From assembly GCA_035464655.1 (NCBI GenBank), contig DATHRZ010000078.1:1-64000 (forward strand): 64,000 nucleotides of DNA, in the 5' to 3' direction. Made by a program: the position numbers and the translations under genes. This DNA comes from JARFPW01 sp035464655. GTDB taxonomy: Bacteria; Gemmatimonadota; Gemmatimonadetes; Palauibacterales; Palauibacteraceae. Position 1 is the first letter of the stretch; each line of letters starts with the position of its first letter. Under the pieces are notes generated by a model. That model was not told the origin of the DNA and did no database searches. It saw only the letters and a program-made list of their open reading frames with translations. Shown piece by piece: positions 48,163 through 59,943 of this stretch.

Positions 48163-48675
48163 CTACTCGCTCCAGTCGTCGGTGTGCTTGATGCTTCCGT
48201 CGGCGCTCGACCAGGCGATCGTATCGTACCTGAACGAGATTTCCTCGTGCGCGACATCCTCCTCGGGGCGCGAGCCTGAACGGATGGCGACGATGCGGGC
48301 GTTGGTCAGCGTGATGTTGACCGGCTCGCCCGCGCGCCCGCGGCTCGTCGGCACGCGGATCCGTACGCTCGGGATCGTCTCGCTCGCCGTCATCGCCCGA
48401 TAGAGGAGGGGCGTCGCGCGATCGACGCGCTTTCTGACGGTGAACGGGGCATGTACCCGACGGCCCGAAGCGCGGGCGGCGACCGCATCTTCGGGAATCA
48501 TGATCGTGTGCTCGTAGCTCTCCAGGATGGCGCTCACCCCGTCGTCGCGACCGGCGGACTGCAGGGTCATCGTCATCTGGGCGTGCGCCTCGCCGGCGCC
48601 CGGGAGTACCGGTATCAGAAACAGGGCCGATGCAGCGCAGGCCAGCGTCAGGGAAGCGCGTTCACGAACGTTCAT
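48163..48675 (-). CDS. Secreted Hcp-like (type VI tube family) protein
   Basis: A 170-aa protein with a clear signal peptide (ERASLTLACAASALFLIPVL, cut near AHAQ). The rest has the Hcp1/DUF796 beta-barrel blocks: SAILESYEHTIMIPEDA, APFTVRKRVDRATPLLYRAM, VRIRVPTSRGRAGEPVNITL, and the ending EEISFRYDTIAWSSADGSIK. In true type VI systems Hcp is made without a signal peptide and no other Tss genes are nearby here. It might be a periplasmic or exported ring-forming protein with a separate role. The 37-bp gap to the radical SAM gene on the same strand allows co-transcription. Confidence 0.7.
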   Translation of the reverse strand: MNVRERASLTLACAASALFLIPVLPGAGEAHAQMTMTLQSAGRDDGVSAILESYEHTIMIPEDAVAARASGRRVHAPFTVRKRVDRATPLLYRAMTASETIPSVRIRVPTSRGRAGEPVNITLTNARIVAIRSGSRPEEDVAHEEISFRYDTIAWSSADGSIKHTDDWSE

Positions 48676-48712
48676 GGTCCCTCCTCGTATTCGGGAACGG
48701 TCGACGGACGTG

Positions 48713-49714
48713 CTAGCTCCGCCAGGGTGTCAGCATGCGTCGGAATATCGGTCCGTTGTCCTCGAGAAATTCCCGGAAGGTCTTTTCGGTGTTGGCCCGC
48801 GTGCTGATGTAGCAGGCCTCGCACGTGTTCTGCTTCGTGAAGTTCTCGAGCATGTCCTCCTGCTTGTCGAAGTACGCCATCACCATCGCGCACGGGGTCA
48901 GGCGCCCGTCGGGGTTGATCACCAGAAAGCGACGACCCGCCTGGCATCCGGAGATGCCACCCTCCGTCAGAAATCGGTAGTACTTCCACATCACGCGGGG
49001 CGACGTGTAGATCGGATACCCCCGCTTCTGCAGATCGATCACTTCCTCGATCTTCCCTCTGAGCTCCTCGAGGCCTCCATTTCCGTTCACCAGGCCGGCC
49101 CGGTCCTGCACGCGCAGGTGCGTATAGACGCTGAAGTTGATCGGCAGGCCCCACTTCTTCGCGGTCTCGACGAGCCCGCGTAGCTCCTTGTAGTTCCAGG
49201 CGGTGATGCAAACGTTGAGCAGGATATCGTCCTTCTCGGTGCGGCTGGCGAGCTCGGGCAGCACCTCGCCCATGTGGCTGAACAGGTTCGGGATGCGGCG
49301 GAATTCGTCGTGACGCTCGTCGGGGAAGTCGAGCGAGACCGAGAGCTGGTGCATCCCGGCCTTCTTGAGCTTGAAGAAGCGCTCGGGGTTGAGGTTCGAG
49401 GCGTTGGTGACGACGATCATCCACGGAAGGCCGCCCTCGTTCGTCATCTTGTCGACGATCTCGTAGACGTCGCCACGCGCCAGGGGCTCGCCGCCCGACA
49501 CGTGGGATACGACGGGCCGCAGCTCGCGGCAGATCTCGGCATACTCGTCGGCCGACAGTCGCGTTTCCTTGATCGGCCCGCCCCAATTGCAGTGCCAGCA
49601 GTTGGCGGTGCAGGAATGGGTCACCTCGAACGAGACCGACAGCGGTCGATTCTGCATCCGGTTGCGGAAACCGCGCGCCAGCATTTTGAGGCCCATCGCT
49701 CCGGATACGTTCAT
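48713..49714 (-). CDS. Radical SAM protein with C-terminal SPASM-like cysteines
   Basis: A 333-aa protein starting at ATG 49714 with AGGA 8 bases upstream; a start six codons later is possible. The [4Fe-4S]/SAM motif is CTANCWHC at about residue 37. The GGEP motif (HVSGGEPLARGDVYEIVDK) and the strands of a TIM-barrel follow (WMIVVTNASNLNPERFFKLK). Additional cysteines near the end (SGCQAG, TPCAMV, CEACYIS) can bind an auxiliary cluster as in SPASM/Twitch enzymes, which often modify peptides. No precursor-peptide gene or hopanoid genes are adjacent. The substrate is unknown. Confidence 0.85.
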   Translation of the reverse strand: MNVSGAMGLKMLARGFRNRMQNRPLSVSFEVTHSCTANCWHCNWGGPIKETRLSADEYAEICRELRPVVSHVSGGEPLARGDVYEIVDKMTNEGGLPWMIVVTNASNLNPERFFKLKKAGMHQLSVSLDFPDERHDEFRRIPNLFSHMGEVLPELASRTEKDDILLNVCITAWNYKELRGLVETAKKWGLPINFSVYTHLRVQDRAGLVNGNGGLEELRGKIEEVIDLQKRGYPIYTSPRVMWKYYRFLTEGGISGCQAGRRFLVINPDGRLTPCAMVMAYFDKQEDMLENFTKQNTCEACYISTRANTEKTFREFLEDNGPIFRRMLTPWRS

Positions 49715-49877
49715 GCCGTCGTTCCTGGGATGCCTGCGGGTAGTACGTTGCCGGTCGTGCCAATCCGTCCATTCACCGTACGATGATGCGGAAGGCTCCG
49801 GCATCGGACAAGGAGACGACGTACGCGACCGACCCCTCATGGTGGCAGCCGGAGGGTGGAACCAATATTGTCGTGGG

Positions 49878-49993
49878 GCATCAAGAGTCTCGGGAATTCT
49901 GTGTTTCCGAGGCGGCAACCGATTCCGCGCAACGTGGAACGCGGTGCCGAGGCTGGCCCCGGCGGGGGAGCCGATGCGGTCGAACGCGCGCGG
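49878..49993 (+). promoter_or_regulatory. SAM-clan riboswitch (SAM-I/SAM-IV type) upstream of metH
   Basis: A four-way junction can be drawn base by base. P1 is GCATC (49878-49882) with GATGC (49973-49977). AAGAG follows, then P2 CTCGGGAA/TTTCCGAG (49889-49911), then GCGGCAACC. P3 is ACCG/CGGT plus TTCC/GGAA (49918-49945) and ends in GGTGCC. P4 is GGCT/AGCC and CCCC/GGGG (49951-49972). The P3 loop GCGC can pair with GCGCGG at 49988-49993, the pseudoknot expected of SAM-IV-like types. GGCAACC...GGTGCC is the SAM-clan core, and the gene behind makes methionine. The P2 kink-turn motif of classical SAM-I is absent. Confidence 0.75.
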
Positions 49994-50092
49994 ATGAGCG
50001 TTTCGGCAAAGCTTCGTCGGCCCCCGCCCCGTCGTCACGCCCCTCGATGCGATTCGAGCGTCGGAACACCGAACCGAAACTTGAGAGGCAGC

Positions 50093-53841
<3,749 letters not shown>

Positions 53842-53845
<4 letters not shown>

Positions 53846-55752
53846 GTGCCGACCGGCTGCGCGAGCTGATCGGCGACGGCGGCGTTCACCTGATGGACGG
53901 CGCGATCGGCACCGTGCTCTACCAACGCGGCGTGTTCGTCAACGTGTGCTACGACGAGCTCAACCTGACGGAGCCCGACCTCGTGCTGGGGGTTCACGCC
54001 GACTACGTGCGCGCCGGCTCGGAGCTGATCGAGACGAACACGTTCGGCGCCAATCCCGTGAAGCTGTCGTCCTTCGGGCTCGACGACCGCACGGAGGAGA
54101 TCAACGAGACGGCGGCGCGACTGGCCGTGCAGGCGGCTCAGGGACGGGCGGTCGTCCTCGGATCGATCGGACCGCTCGGCATCCGAATCGAGCCATGGGG
54201 GCCGACGGCGATCGACGAGGCCGTCGATTTCTTCGCGCGCCAGGCCGTGGGGCTCGCGGCCGGCGGGGTCGACGGATTCATCCTCGAAACGTTCGCCGAC
54301 GTGGCGGAGCTCGAGGCCGCCCTGCGCGCCGTCCGCCGGGTGGCGCCCGATCGGCCCGTCTTCGCCCAGATGTCGTTCGGCGAGGAGGGGACGAGCGCCT
54401 ACGGCACGACGGTGGAGCAGATGGCGCGGTCGATGAGCGAGACCGACGCCGACATACTGGGGCTCAACTGTTCGGTCGGCCCGTCGGCCACCCTCGACGC
54501 CGTCGAGCGCCTCGTGAACATCGCCGATCGGCCCGTCTCTGCCCTTCCGAATGCCGGCCTGCCGCGGACCGTCGCCGACCGCAAGATCTACCTCGCCAGT
54601 CCCGAGTACGTGGCCCGCTACGCCCGGCGCATGGCCGACGCGGGCGCGCGCTTCCTGGGCGGCTGTTGCGGCACCACGGCGGAGCACATCCGGCACATGG
54701 CCGCCCATCTCGAAACGGCGGGCAGCCCGGGGCAGCGCCGGACCGGACGCGGCGTGCCGCCACGGCCGGGGGGCTCGCGCGCCGACGGCCTCGCCGGCGA
54801 ATCGGACGACGGCGCAGCATCGGGTACCGTGGCGGCAGCGGAGGGGTCGGTCGTGCCGGCGTCCCTCGCGGAACGATCCGCGCTTGGCCGGCGGCTGGCC
54901 AGCGGCGACTTCGTTCGCGGCATCGAGCTGATGCCGCCGCGCGGCTGGGAGCCGGGGGCCCTCGTCGCGTCGGCCCGAATGGCGCGAGAGGGAGGCTTCA
55001 ACACCGTCCACCTGCTCGACAGCTCCGCTCGCTACAGCCGCATGTCCCCGATCGCGGCCGCCATCGTCATCGAGCGCGAGGCGGGCATCGAGGCTGTTCC
55101 CCACTACACCTGCCGCGACCGCAACATGCTCGGCATGGTCGGCGACCTGCTCGGCGCGGCCTCGGCCGGCCTGCGAAACCTGCTGCTCGTCACGGGCGAC
55201 CCGCCACGCGGCGGCCCCTACGACACCGGGGGCGTGTTCGACATCGACAGCATCGGTCTCACCAACGTCGTCCGCGAGCTGAACGCCGGGCGTGACCCGG
55301 GCGGAGAATCCATCGGAGTCCCGACCCGGTTCGTCACGGGCGTGGCGCTCAACCCGAGCGCCGTCGACCCGGACGACGAGATCCGCCGATTCATGTGGAA
55401 GGCCGACGCCGGGGCCGACTACGCCGTCACCCAACCGGTGTACGACGCCGACGCGTTCCTGCGCTTCCTCGATCGGATCGAGAGGTTCGGGGTGCCCATC
55501 CTCGCGGGGCTCCTGCCGCCCCTTTCGCTGCGCAACGCCGAGTACCTGGCCAACGAGGTCCCCGGACTCAGCGTACCGCGTCGCGTGATCGACCGAATGC
55601 ACCACGCGGCGGAGCGTGGCCCCGACGCCGAGGCGGAGGAAGGCGTGGCAATCGCCGCCGAGGTGTTCGAGGCGATTCGCGATCGCGTCGCCGGGGTGGT
55701 CGTGAGCTGTCCGGGCAACCGGGTCGAACGCGCGGTGCCGGTCGTCGCCTGA
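53842..55752 (+). CDS. Homocysteine S-methyltransferase / methylenetetrahydrofolate reductase fusion
   Basis: A 636-aa bifunctional protein from the GTG that overlaps the metH stop. Residues 1-300 are a homocysteine methyltransferase domain (VHLMDGAIGTVLYQRGVFVN, SELIETNTFGANPVKLSSFG, LGGCCGTTAEHIRHMA with the zinc cysteines). A linker of about 45 residues follows. Residues 350-636 are an MTHFR barrel (GFNTVHLLDSSARYSRMSPI, HYTCRDRNMLGMVGDLLGA, LLVTGDPPRGGPYDTGGVFD, ADAGADYAVTQPVYDADAFL). The reductase makes the methyl-tetrahydrofolate that MetH uses, so the pair forms a complete methyl-supply operon, presumably under the SAM riboswitch. Confidence 0.92.
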
Positions 55753-55830
55753 CCCACGGCGGACCGCAGCAGCGGGCCCGCCCCCCGCCTGCCCTTGCGG
55801 GGAACGAGCCTCGCAGCATAGACGTTTGAG

Positions 55831-57129
55831 ATGCCCGAAGACCTGAGCCGGAGTCTCGACCGCGCCCGCTGGCCGCTGCGGATCGCCTATCTGCTGATCC
55901 TGTTGCTCGCCACGCTGACCAACCTCGACCCCGTCCTCGACGCGGGCGCGGCGGTGACGCGCGCCGGCGACGCCATGAACGTCACCCTGACGCCGAAAGA
56001 CGCCCTCGACGCCGTGCGCAATGTGGTGCTGTTCGCCGGCTGGGGACTCGTCTGGATGGCGACGGCTCCGGCCGGTGCCGGGCTCCGTTCCCTGGTGCTC
56101 GCGGTGCTCACGGGCATCGCGATCAGCATCGGGGTCGAAACCGCGCAGCTGTTCTCCGACGTGCGGCGCGCCTCGCCCCTCGACGTGCTGTACAACGGGG
56201 GAGGGGCCGTCATCGGCGCGATCGTGGTCGTCGCCGCCGTCCGTCGCCTGGCGCGGCACCGGACCGAGCGCTCGTTCGTCGGCATGCCCGCGGTCGTGTT
56301 CGCCGGCGGTTACGGGATGGCCGTGCTCGGCGAGGCGCTCATTCCTCTGTTCCGCCAGGAGCGCCACTCCGTGTGGGGCGATCCGCTGTCCCGGCTCGCC
56401 TACTCGCTTCGCGCCATCGAGCCCGTCTCGTTCGGCGTCCTGCCCCTGAGCGAGATCGTTCTGTTCATGCCGGCCGGTTTCTTCCTCGCGGCGGCGATCG
56501 CCGAGGCGGGCAACGGGTATCGGCGCTCGGGCTGGATCGCCGCCACCGTCGGCTCCGCGCTCATCGTAGTCACCGAGGTGCTTCGCGGCGCCGCGTCGGT
56601 GACCATACCCGCGGGGCCGATCGTCGTCCACGTCCTGTCCGTGTCCGCCGGCGCCGCCGCCGCCGCGCTCCTGCTGCCCTGGCTGACGCGCACCTTCCGC
56701 GGCGCCGAGCGCCCCCAGCTCCTGTTCGCCGTCTACGCCGGCATCCTCGCCCTGTGGCACCTGCGGCCGTACATCCCCGAAACCGATCCGTCGACCTGGT
56801 TCGCCCGGCTCACGGGGCACTGGTGGATGCCGATGGCGTTCGCCACGGCCCGCATGGACCTGTTCAGCGTCATCGACGTGACGAACGGCTTCTTCCTCTT
56901 CCTGCCGGTGGGCGGACTGCTCGCCGTCTGGCCGTTTCGCCGCGCCGGCCCGTGGAGCGGCATCGTGCCCGGAATCATGCTGGCGGTGCTCGTCGAGGCC
57001 TCGCAGCTGTTCGTAGCCGGGCGAACGCTGGCGCTGGCCGACATGCTGATCGGCGCGGCCGGCGTGTGGACGGGCTGGGTGATCGTGCGGCGGGCCGGGT
57101 ACCCGGTACGCGGTCAGATGCTGAGCTGA
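55831..57129 (+). CDS. Duplicated VanZ-like membrane protein
   Basis: A 432-aa integral membrane protein with two VanZ-like halves. Each half has a polar start after a span and the conserved block of VanZ (IGVETAQLFSDVRRASPLDVL, and in the second half LAVLVEASQLFVAGRTLALA). About ten spans are visible (IAYLLILLLATLTNLDPVL, LVLAVLTGIAISIGVETAQL, GIVPGIMLAVLVEASQLFVA). VanZ proteins are linked to glycopeptide resistance and lipid or carbohydrate processes, but the general role is unknown. Tandem fusion of two VanZ units is the odd feature. It ends next to the MTHFR-like gene, 6 bp apart, tail to tail. Confidence 0.85.
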   Translation: MPEDLSRSLDRARWPLRIAYLLILLLATLTNLDPVLDAGAAVTRAGDAMNVTLTPKDALDAVRNVVLFAGWGLVWMATAPAGAGLRSLVLAVLTGIAISIGVETAQLFSDVRRASPLDVLYNGGGAVIGAIVVVAAVRRLARHRTERSFVGMPAVVFAGGYGMAVLGEALIPLFRQERHSVWGDPLSRLAYSLRAIEPVSFGVLPLSEIVLFMPAGFFLAAAIAEAGNGYRRSGWIAATVGSALIVVTEVLRGAASVTIPAGPIVVHVLSVSAGAAAAALLLPWLTRTFRGAERPQLLFAVYAGILALWHLRPYIPETDPSTWFARLTGHWWMPMAFATARMDLFSVIDVTNGFFLFLPVGGLLAVWPFRRAGPWSGIVPGIMLAVLVEASQLFVAGRTLALADMLIGAAGVWTGWVIVRRAGYPVRGQMLS

Positions 57130-57135
57130 CCGATC

Positions 57136-58035
57136 TCAGCTCGCGGCGTCGACGGCCTGCAGTATGGCGTCGAGCCTGCGCCCCGCTTGCCGCGCCCCGA
57201 GGTTGCAGACGTAGACATCGCGGGCGCCCGCCTCGCGCAGGGCGACGATGGTTCGGGCGCACACTTCTTCGGGGGTGGCGCCCGCTTCAAATTCGCGGGC
57301 GAGCGGCTCGACCGGCACGTCGAAGTGGTCCGACAGGCGCTCGAGCGACGCGCGGCGTCCACTTCGATAGTAGAAGACGCCCCAGGCCGCCGGCAGGTCG
57401 ATGCTGTGGCAGTCCGCCGCCTCCAGCCAGCCGTCGATGGCCCGGCGATCGTGGTGCGACACGACCTGGGTCAGGTAGTAATCCGCCGCAAAATCGGCCT
57501 CTACCACATACTCCGCCTGTAGCGCGGAATCGCGGTGCGGATTCACCCATCCGCCCAGCGCGAGGTCGGGGCAGCGGGCCCGGATGCGCTGCCGCAGGAG
57601 ATACGAGTGCGGCAAACAGCGCTCGCTTCCGTCCGTCGTGTCCCCGCCCACGACGGTGAGCGTATCCAGCCCGTGCCGGCGGGCACGGTCGGCGAACCAC
57701 AGGCAGTAGTCCAGCGAGTGCTTGCAGGTCAGAAACGGTACGAGACGCCTGACGTCCGTCCCCGCTTCCCCATCCGGCCCGGGCTCGCCCGCCAGGTTGG
57801 CGGCCAGGTGCCGGAGGTTCTCCTCCTCGGGATCCCCCACGGCTCCGTCCGTCAGCAGTACGAAGGTCTCGCGACGGCCGAGCTGGCGGGCAGCATGCCC
57901 GAGGTCGATCCAGGTATCCATCGCCGGCCCGGTCACGAGGCCGCTGCGCGGGGGTCGCAACTCGACGGCGACGGTCGGCTCGGGCGCCCGAAGCCTCGCG
58001 ACGAAGGCGGAGCTCACGGCGTTCACCTCGTTCAC
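57136..58035 (-). CDS. Methylenetetrahydrofolate reductase-like protein
   Basis: A 299-aa protein from the GTG at 58035 that overlaps the VTT gene stop (GTGA). The frame reads TVAVELRPPRSGLVTGPAMD, LVPFLTCKHSLDYCLWFADR, DTLTVVGGDTTDGSERCLPH, VEADFAADYYLTQVVSHHDR and a C-terminal ARDVYVCNLGARQAGRRLDA. The MTHFR barrel core with strands ending in TC/GGD/TQ is recognisable, but it is more divergent than the fusion protein 1.4 kb away. It may be a second reductase or a paralogue with another pterin substrate. It is coupled to a membrane protein gene. Confidence 0.7.
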   Translation of the reverse strand: MNEVNAVSSAFVARLRAPEPTVAVELRPPRSGLVTGPAMDTWIDLGHAARQLGRRETFVLLTDGAVGDPEEENLRHLAANLAGEPGPDGEAGTDVRRLVPFLTCKHSLDYCLWFADRARRHGLDTLTVVGGDTTDGSERCLPHSYLLRQRIRARCPDLALGGWVNPHRDSALQAEYVVEADFAADYYLTQVVSHHDRRAIDGWLEAADCHSIDLPAAWGVFYYRSGRRASLERLSDHFDVPVEPLAREFEAGATPEEVCARTIVALREAGARDVYVCNLGARQAGRRLDAILQAVDAAS

Positions 58036-58697
58036 GGCCGCGTGGCGCGCGAGCTGCGCAGGTACCGCACGATTTCGGGCCCCGCCTTGACCGCGTAGGC
58101 GAGGATGGCGCCGCCGAAGATCGCGACCAGCAGCCAGGTCGGAATGTTGATGACGTGCCCGACCCACGCGAGCAGCACGTAGCGCGGAAAGCGTCCGATG
58201 AGCAGGGCCGACAGATATCTCGACAGCGGGTAGTGGAGAGAGAAGCTGAGGAACTTGAACGGGAAGAAGGGGATCGGGGTGAACCCGGCCACGACGATCA
58301 CCGCGAAAGGGTACTTCGAGAACAGTCCTGCGGCCTTCTGATACCAGGCCTTCTCCTTGTAGCCGGTCAGTCCCTTCAGGTTCATTACCGGAACGAACAC
58401 CGAGTGATCGAGAAAGCCGGCGACCAGCGTCCCGGCGCTCGCCGCGGCGGCCGTCCACCAGATGTTGCCCACGCTGCCGTACCAGATCACGACGGGCTCG
58501 TGCGGGAAAACCGAAATCGCGCTGTTGGCCGGGATCGCATAGAACGCGAGGTACAGGTAACTGGAGGTGGAGAAGTCCTGCAGCATCAGCACCAGGGCCA
58601 CGAGGGCCAGGGCGAGCATGATGCCGCCCATCACCCAGACCCTGGGCTCGAGCGCGTCGTACTCCGGCTGGAGCGATGTCGGATCGTAGTCTTGCAC
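58032..58697 (-). CDS. VTT-domain (SNARE-associated/DedA-like) membrane protein
   Basis: A 221-aa membrane protein. N-terminal spans (VWVMGGIMLALALVALVLML, SYLYLAFYAIPANSAISVFP) are followed by the VTT pattern of a re-entrant loop and spans (FSKYPFAVIVVAGFTPIPFF, YPLSRYLSALLIGRFPRYVL, NIPTWLLVAIFGGAILAYAV). GFTPIPFFPFK is the hallmark F/YxxR-region variant of the group. VTT proteins move phospholipids or support membrane homeostasis. It precedes the MTHFR-like gene with a 4-base overlap and is divergent from the zinc-ribbon gene. Confidence 0.85.
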   Translation of the reverse strand: MQDYDPTSLQPEYDALEPRVWVMGGIMLALALVALVLMLQDFSTSSYLYLAFYAIPANSAISVFPHEPVVIWYGSVGNIWWTAAAASAGTLVAGFLDHSVFVPVMNLKGLTGYKEKAWYQKAAGLFSKYPFAVIVVAGFTPIPFFPFKFLSFSLHYPLSRYLSALLIGRFPRYVLLAWVGHVINIPTWLLVAIFGGAILAYAVKAGPEIVRYLRSSRATRP

Positions 58698-58848
58698 ACG
58701 ATCTCCGGGTGGCGTGGAACGGCGGGCCTCGGGCGCCGTCGCGGTGGCGGTGGCGGATGCTATGGGGCATCGTCCGGCGGCGCCAGTTGGCTCGTCCGGC
58801 GGGAGGCGGGACTGGTCCGCGCGACCGCACCGGCACTAGGTTGGCGGC

Positions 58849-59106
58849 ATGAGTAAACCGACCGAATGTCCGTCCTGCAACCACGCCCTCGGGCCGTACG
58901 ATCAGACGTGCCAGAAGTGCGGCGAGCCCCTGTCGTACGAGCCCGGAGAATCGGCCGTCGGCTGCACCGTGTGCGGCGCCGACATCGGCGCCTTCGTCGA
59001 GACCTGCCCGCAGTGCGGCGAGACCGGCTATCCGGCCCTGAGGCCGCGCAAGGGGAAGGGATTCAAGGGCTCCCCCGAGTACGAGGCGGAGCGGGACGAG
59101 AGTTGA
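58849..59106 (+). CDS. Double zinc-ribbon protein
   Basis: An 85-aa protein. Two CxxC pairs make the first ribbon (CPSCNHALGPYDQTCQKCGE) and two more the second (CTVCGADIGAFVETCPQCGE). The tail is basic (RPRKGKGFKGSPEYEAERDE). It starts 3 bp before the RNA methylase gene, so they are co-transcribed. Small ribbons of this type may bind RNA or act in transcription, but no precise role can be given. Confidence 0.75.
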   Translation: MSKPTECPSCNHALGPYDQTCQKCGEPLSYEPGESAVGCTVCGADIGAFVETCPQCGETGYPALRPRKGKGFKGSPEYEAERDES

Positions 59107-59109
59107 CGG

Positions 59110-59943
59110 GTGCCTGACGGCCGCGCCGCGCTCGACCGCATCGTCTTCGTACTGTACGAGCCCCAGGACCTGGTGAACATCGCCCTGACGGTACGGGCGA
59201 TGAAGAACATGGAGCTTCCGCGGCTACGCCTCGTATCTCCCGCCGAGTACGACGAGCGCCGCATCGACGGAATCGCCCACGATACGGAAGACGTCGTCGA
59301 ACGGATCGAGATCTTCGACGACTTCGACGCGGCAGTGGCCGACGTCGTGTGGATCGCGGCGACGACGGCGCGGCGGCGGATGGCGAAGCAGGAGTGGGCC
59401 GAACCCGCCGAAGCGGCTCCCGCCCTGCTCGACCGAACGGCCGACGGCGACGTCGCGATCGTGTTCGGACGCGAGGACCACGGCCTCCCGAACACGGTGC
59501 TCGACCGGACCCACGAATCCCTGTGCATCCCCACCAACCCGGGCCACTCGTCGCTCAACCTGGGGCACGCGGCCCTGCTGATCGCCTACGAGCTACGGCA
59601 GGCGGCGCGAGCGCTGGGCGGCCTGGAGGAACGCGACCTGTCGGCCAAGCCGCGCGACCAGGCGCCAGCCGCGACGGCCGAGCAGATGGAGGCGTTGTTC
59701 GAAATCTGGCAGGAGGCGATGGGGGTGATCGGGATGTACCGTGGCGTACCGCCGACGTCGAAGATGCGGAGCTACCGGCGGATCTTCAAACGCGCCGAAA
59801 TGGACGAGATGGAGATGCGACTCATGGAGGCGACGGCCTACCGCATCGTGCACTACGCCGAGCGGATGCGAACGCTGCTCGAGCGTCGGCTGCAAGACGC
59901 CGCCGATCGGGAACGTCAACCCCCGCCGGCCGCCGGAACGTAG
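59110..59943 (+). CDS. TrmJ-like tRNA/rRNA 2'-O-methyltransferase (SPOUT)
   Basis: A 277-aa SpoU-family protein from the GTG at 59110. The SPOUT knot is intact: IVFVLYEPQDLVNIALTVRA (start with Asn/Arg), VAIVFGREDHGLPNTVLDRT (motif 2) and CIPTNPGHSSLNLGHAALLI (motif 3 with the SLNL Asn). A C-terminal helical extension of about 90 residues is typical of TrmJ (Cm32/Um32 in tRNA). The target nucleotide is not proven. It overlaps the convergent phosphorylase gene by 28 bases at its 3' end. Confidence 0.88.
   Translation: MPDGRAALDRIVFVLYEPQDLVNIALTVRAMKNMELPRLRLVSPAEYDERRIDGIAHDTEDVVERIEIFDDFDAAVADVVWIAATTARRRMAKQEWAEPAEAAPALLDRTADGDVAIVFGREDHGLPNTVLDRTHESLCIPTNPGHSSLNLGHAALLIAYELRQAARALGGLEERDLSAKPRDQAPAATAEQMEALFEIWQEAMGVIGMYRGVPPTSKMRSYRRIFKRAEMDEMEMRLMEATAYRIVHYAERMRTLLERRLQDAADRERQPPPAAGT

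Noticed and set aside
48163..48675. Type VI secretion locus
   Set aside because: Only an Hcp-like gene, with a signal peptide, and no sheath, baseplate or ATPase genes in the window.
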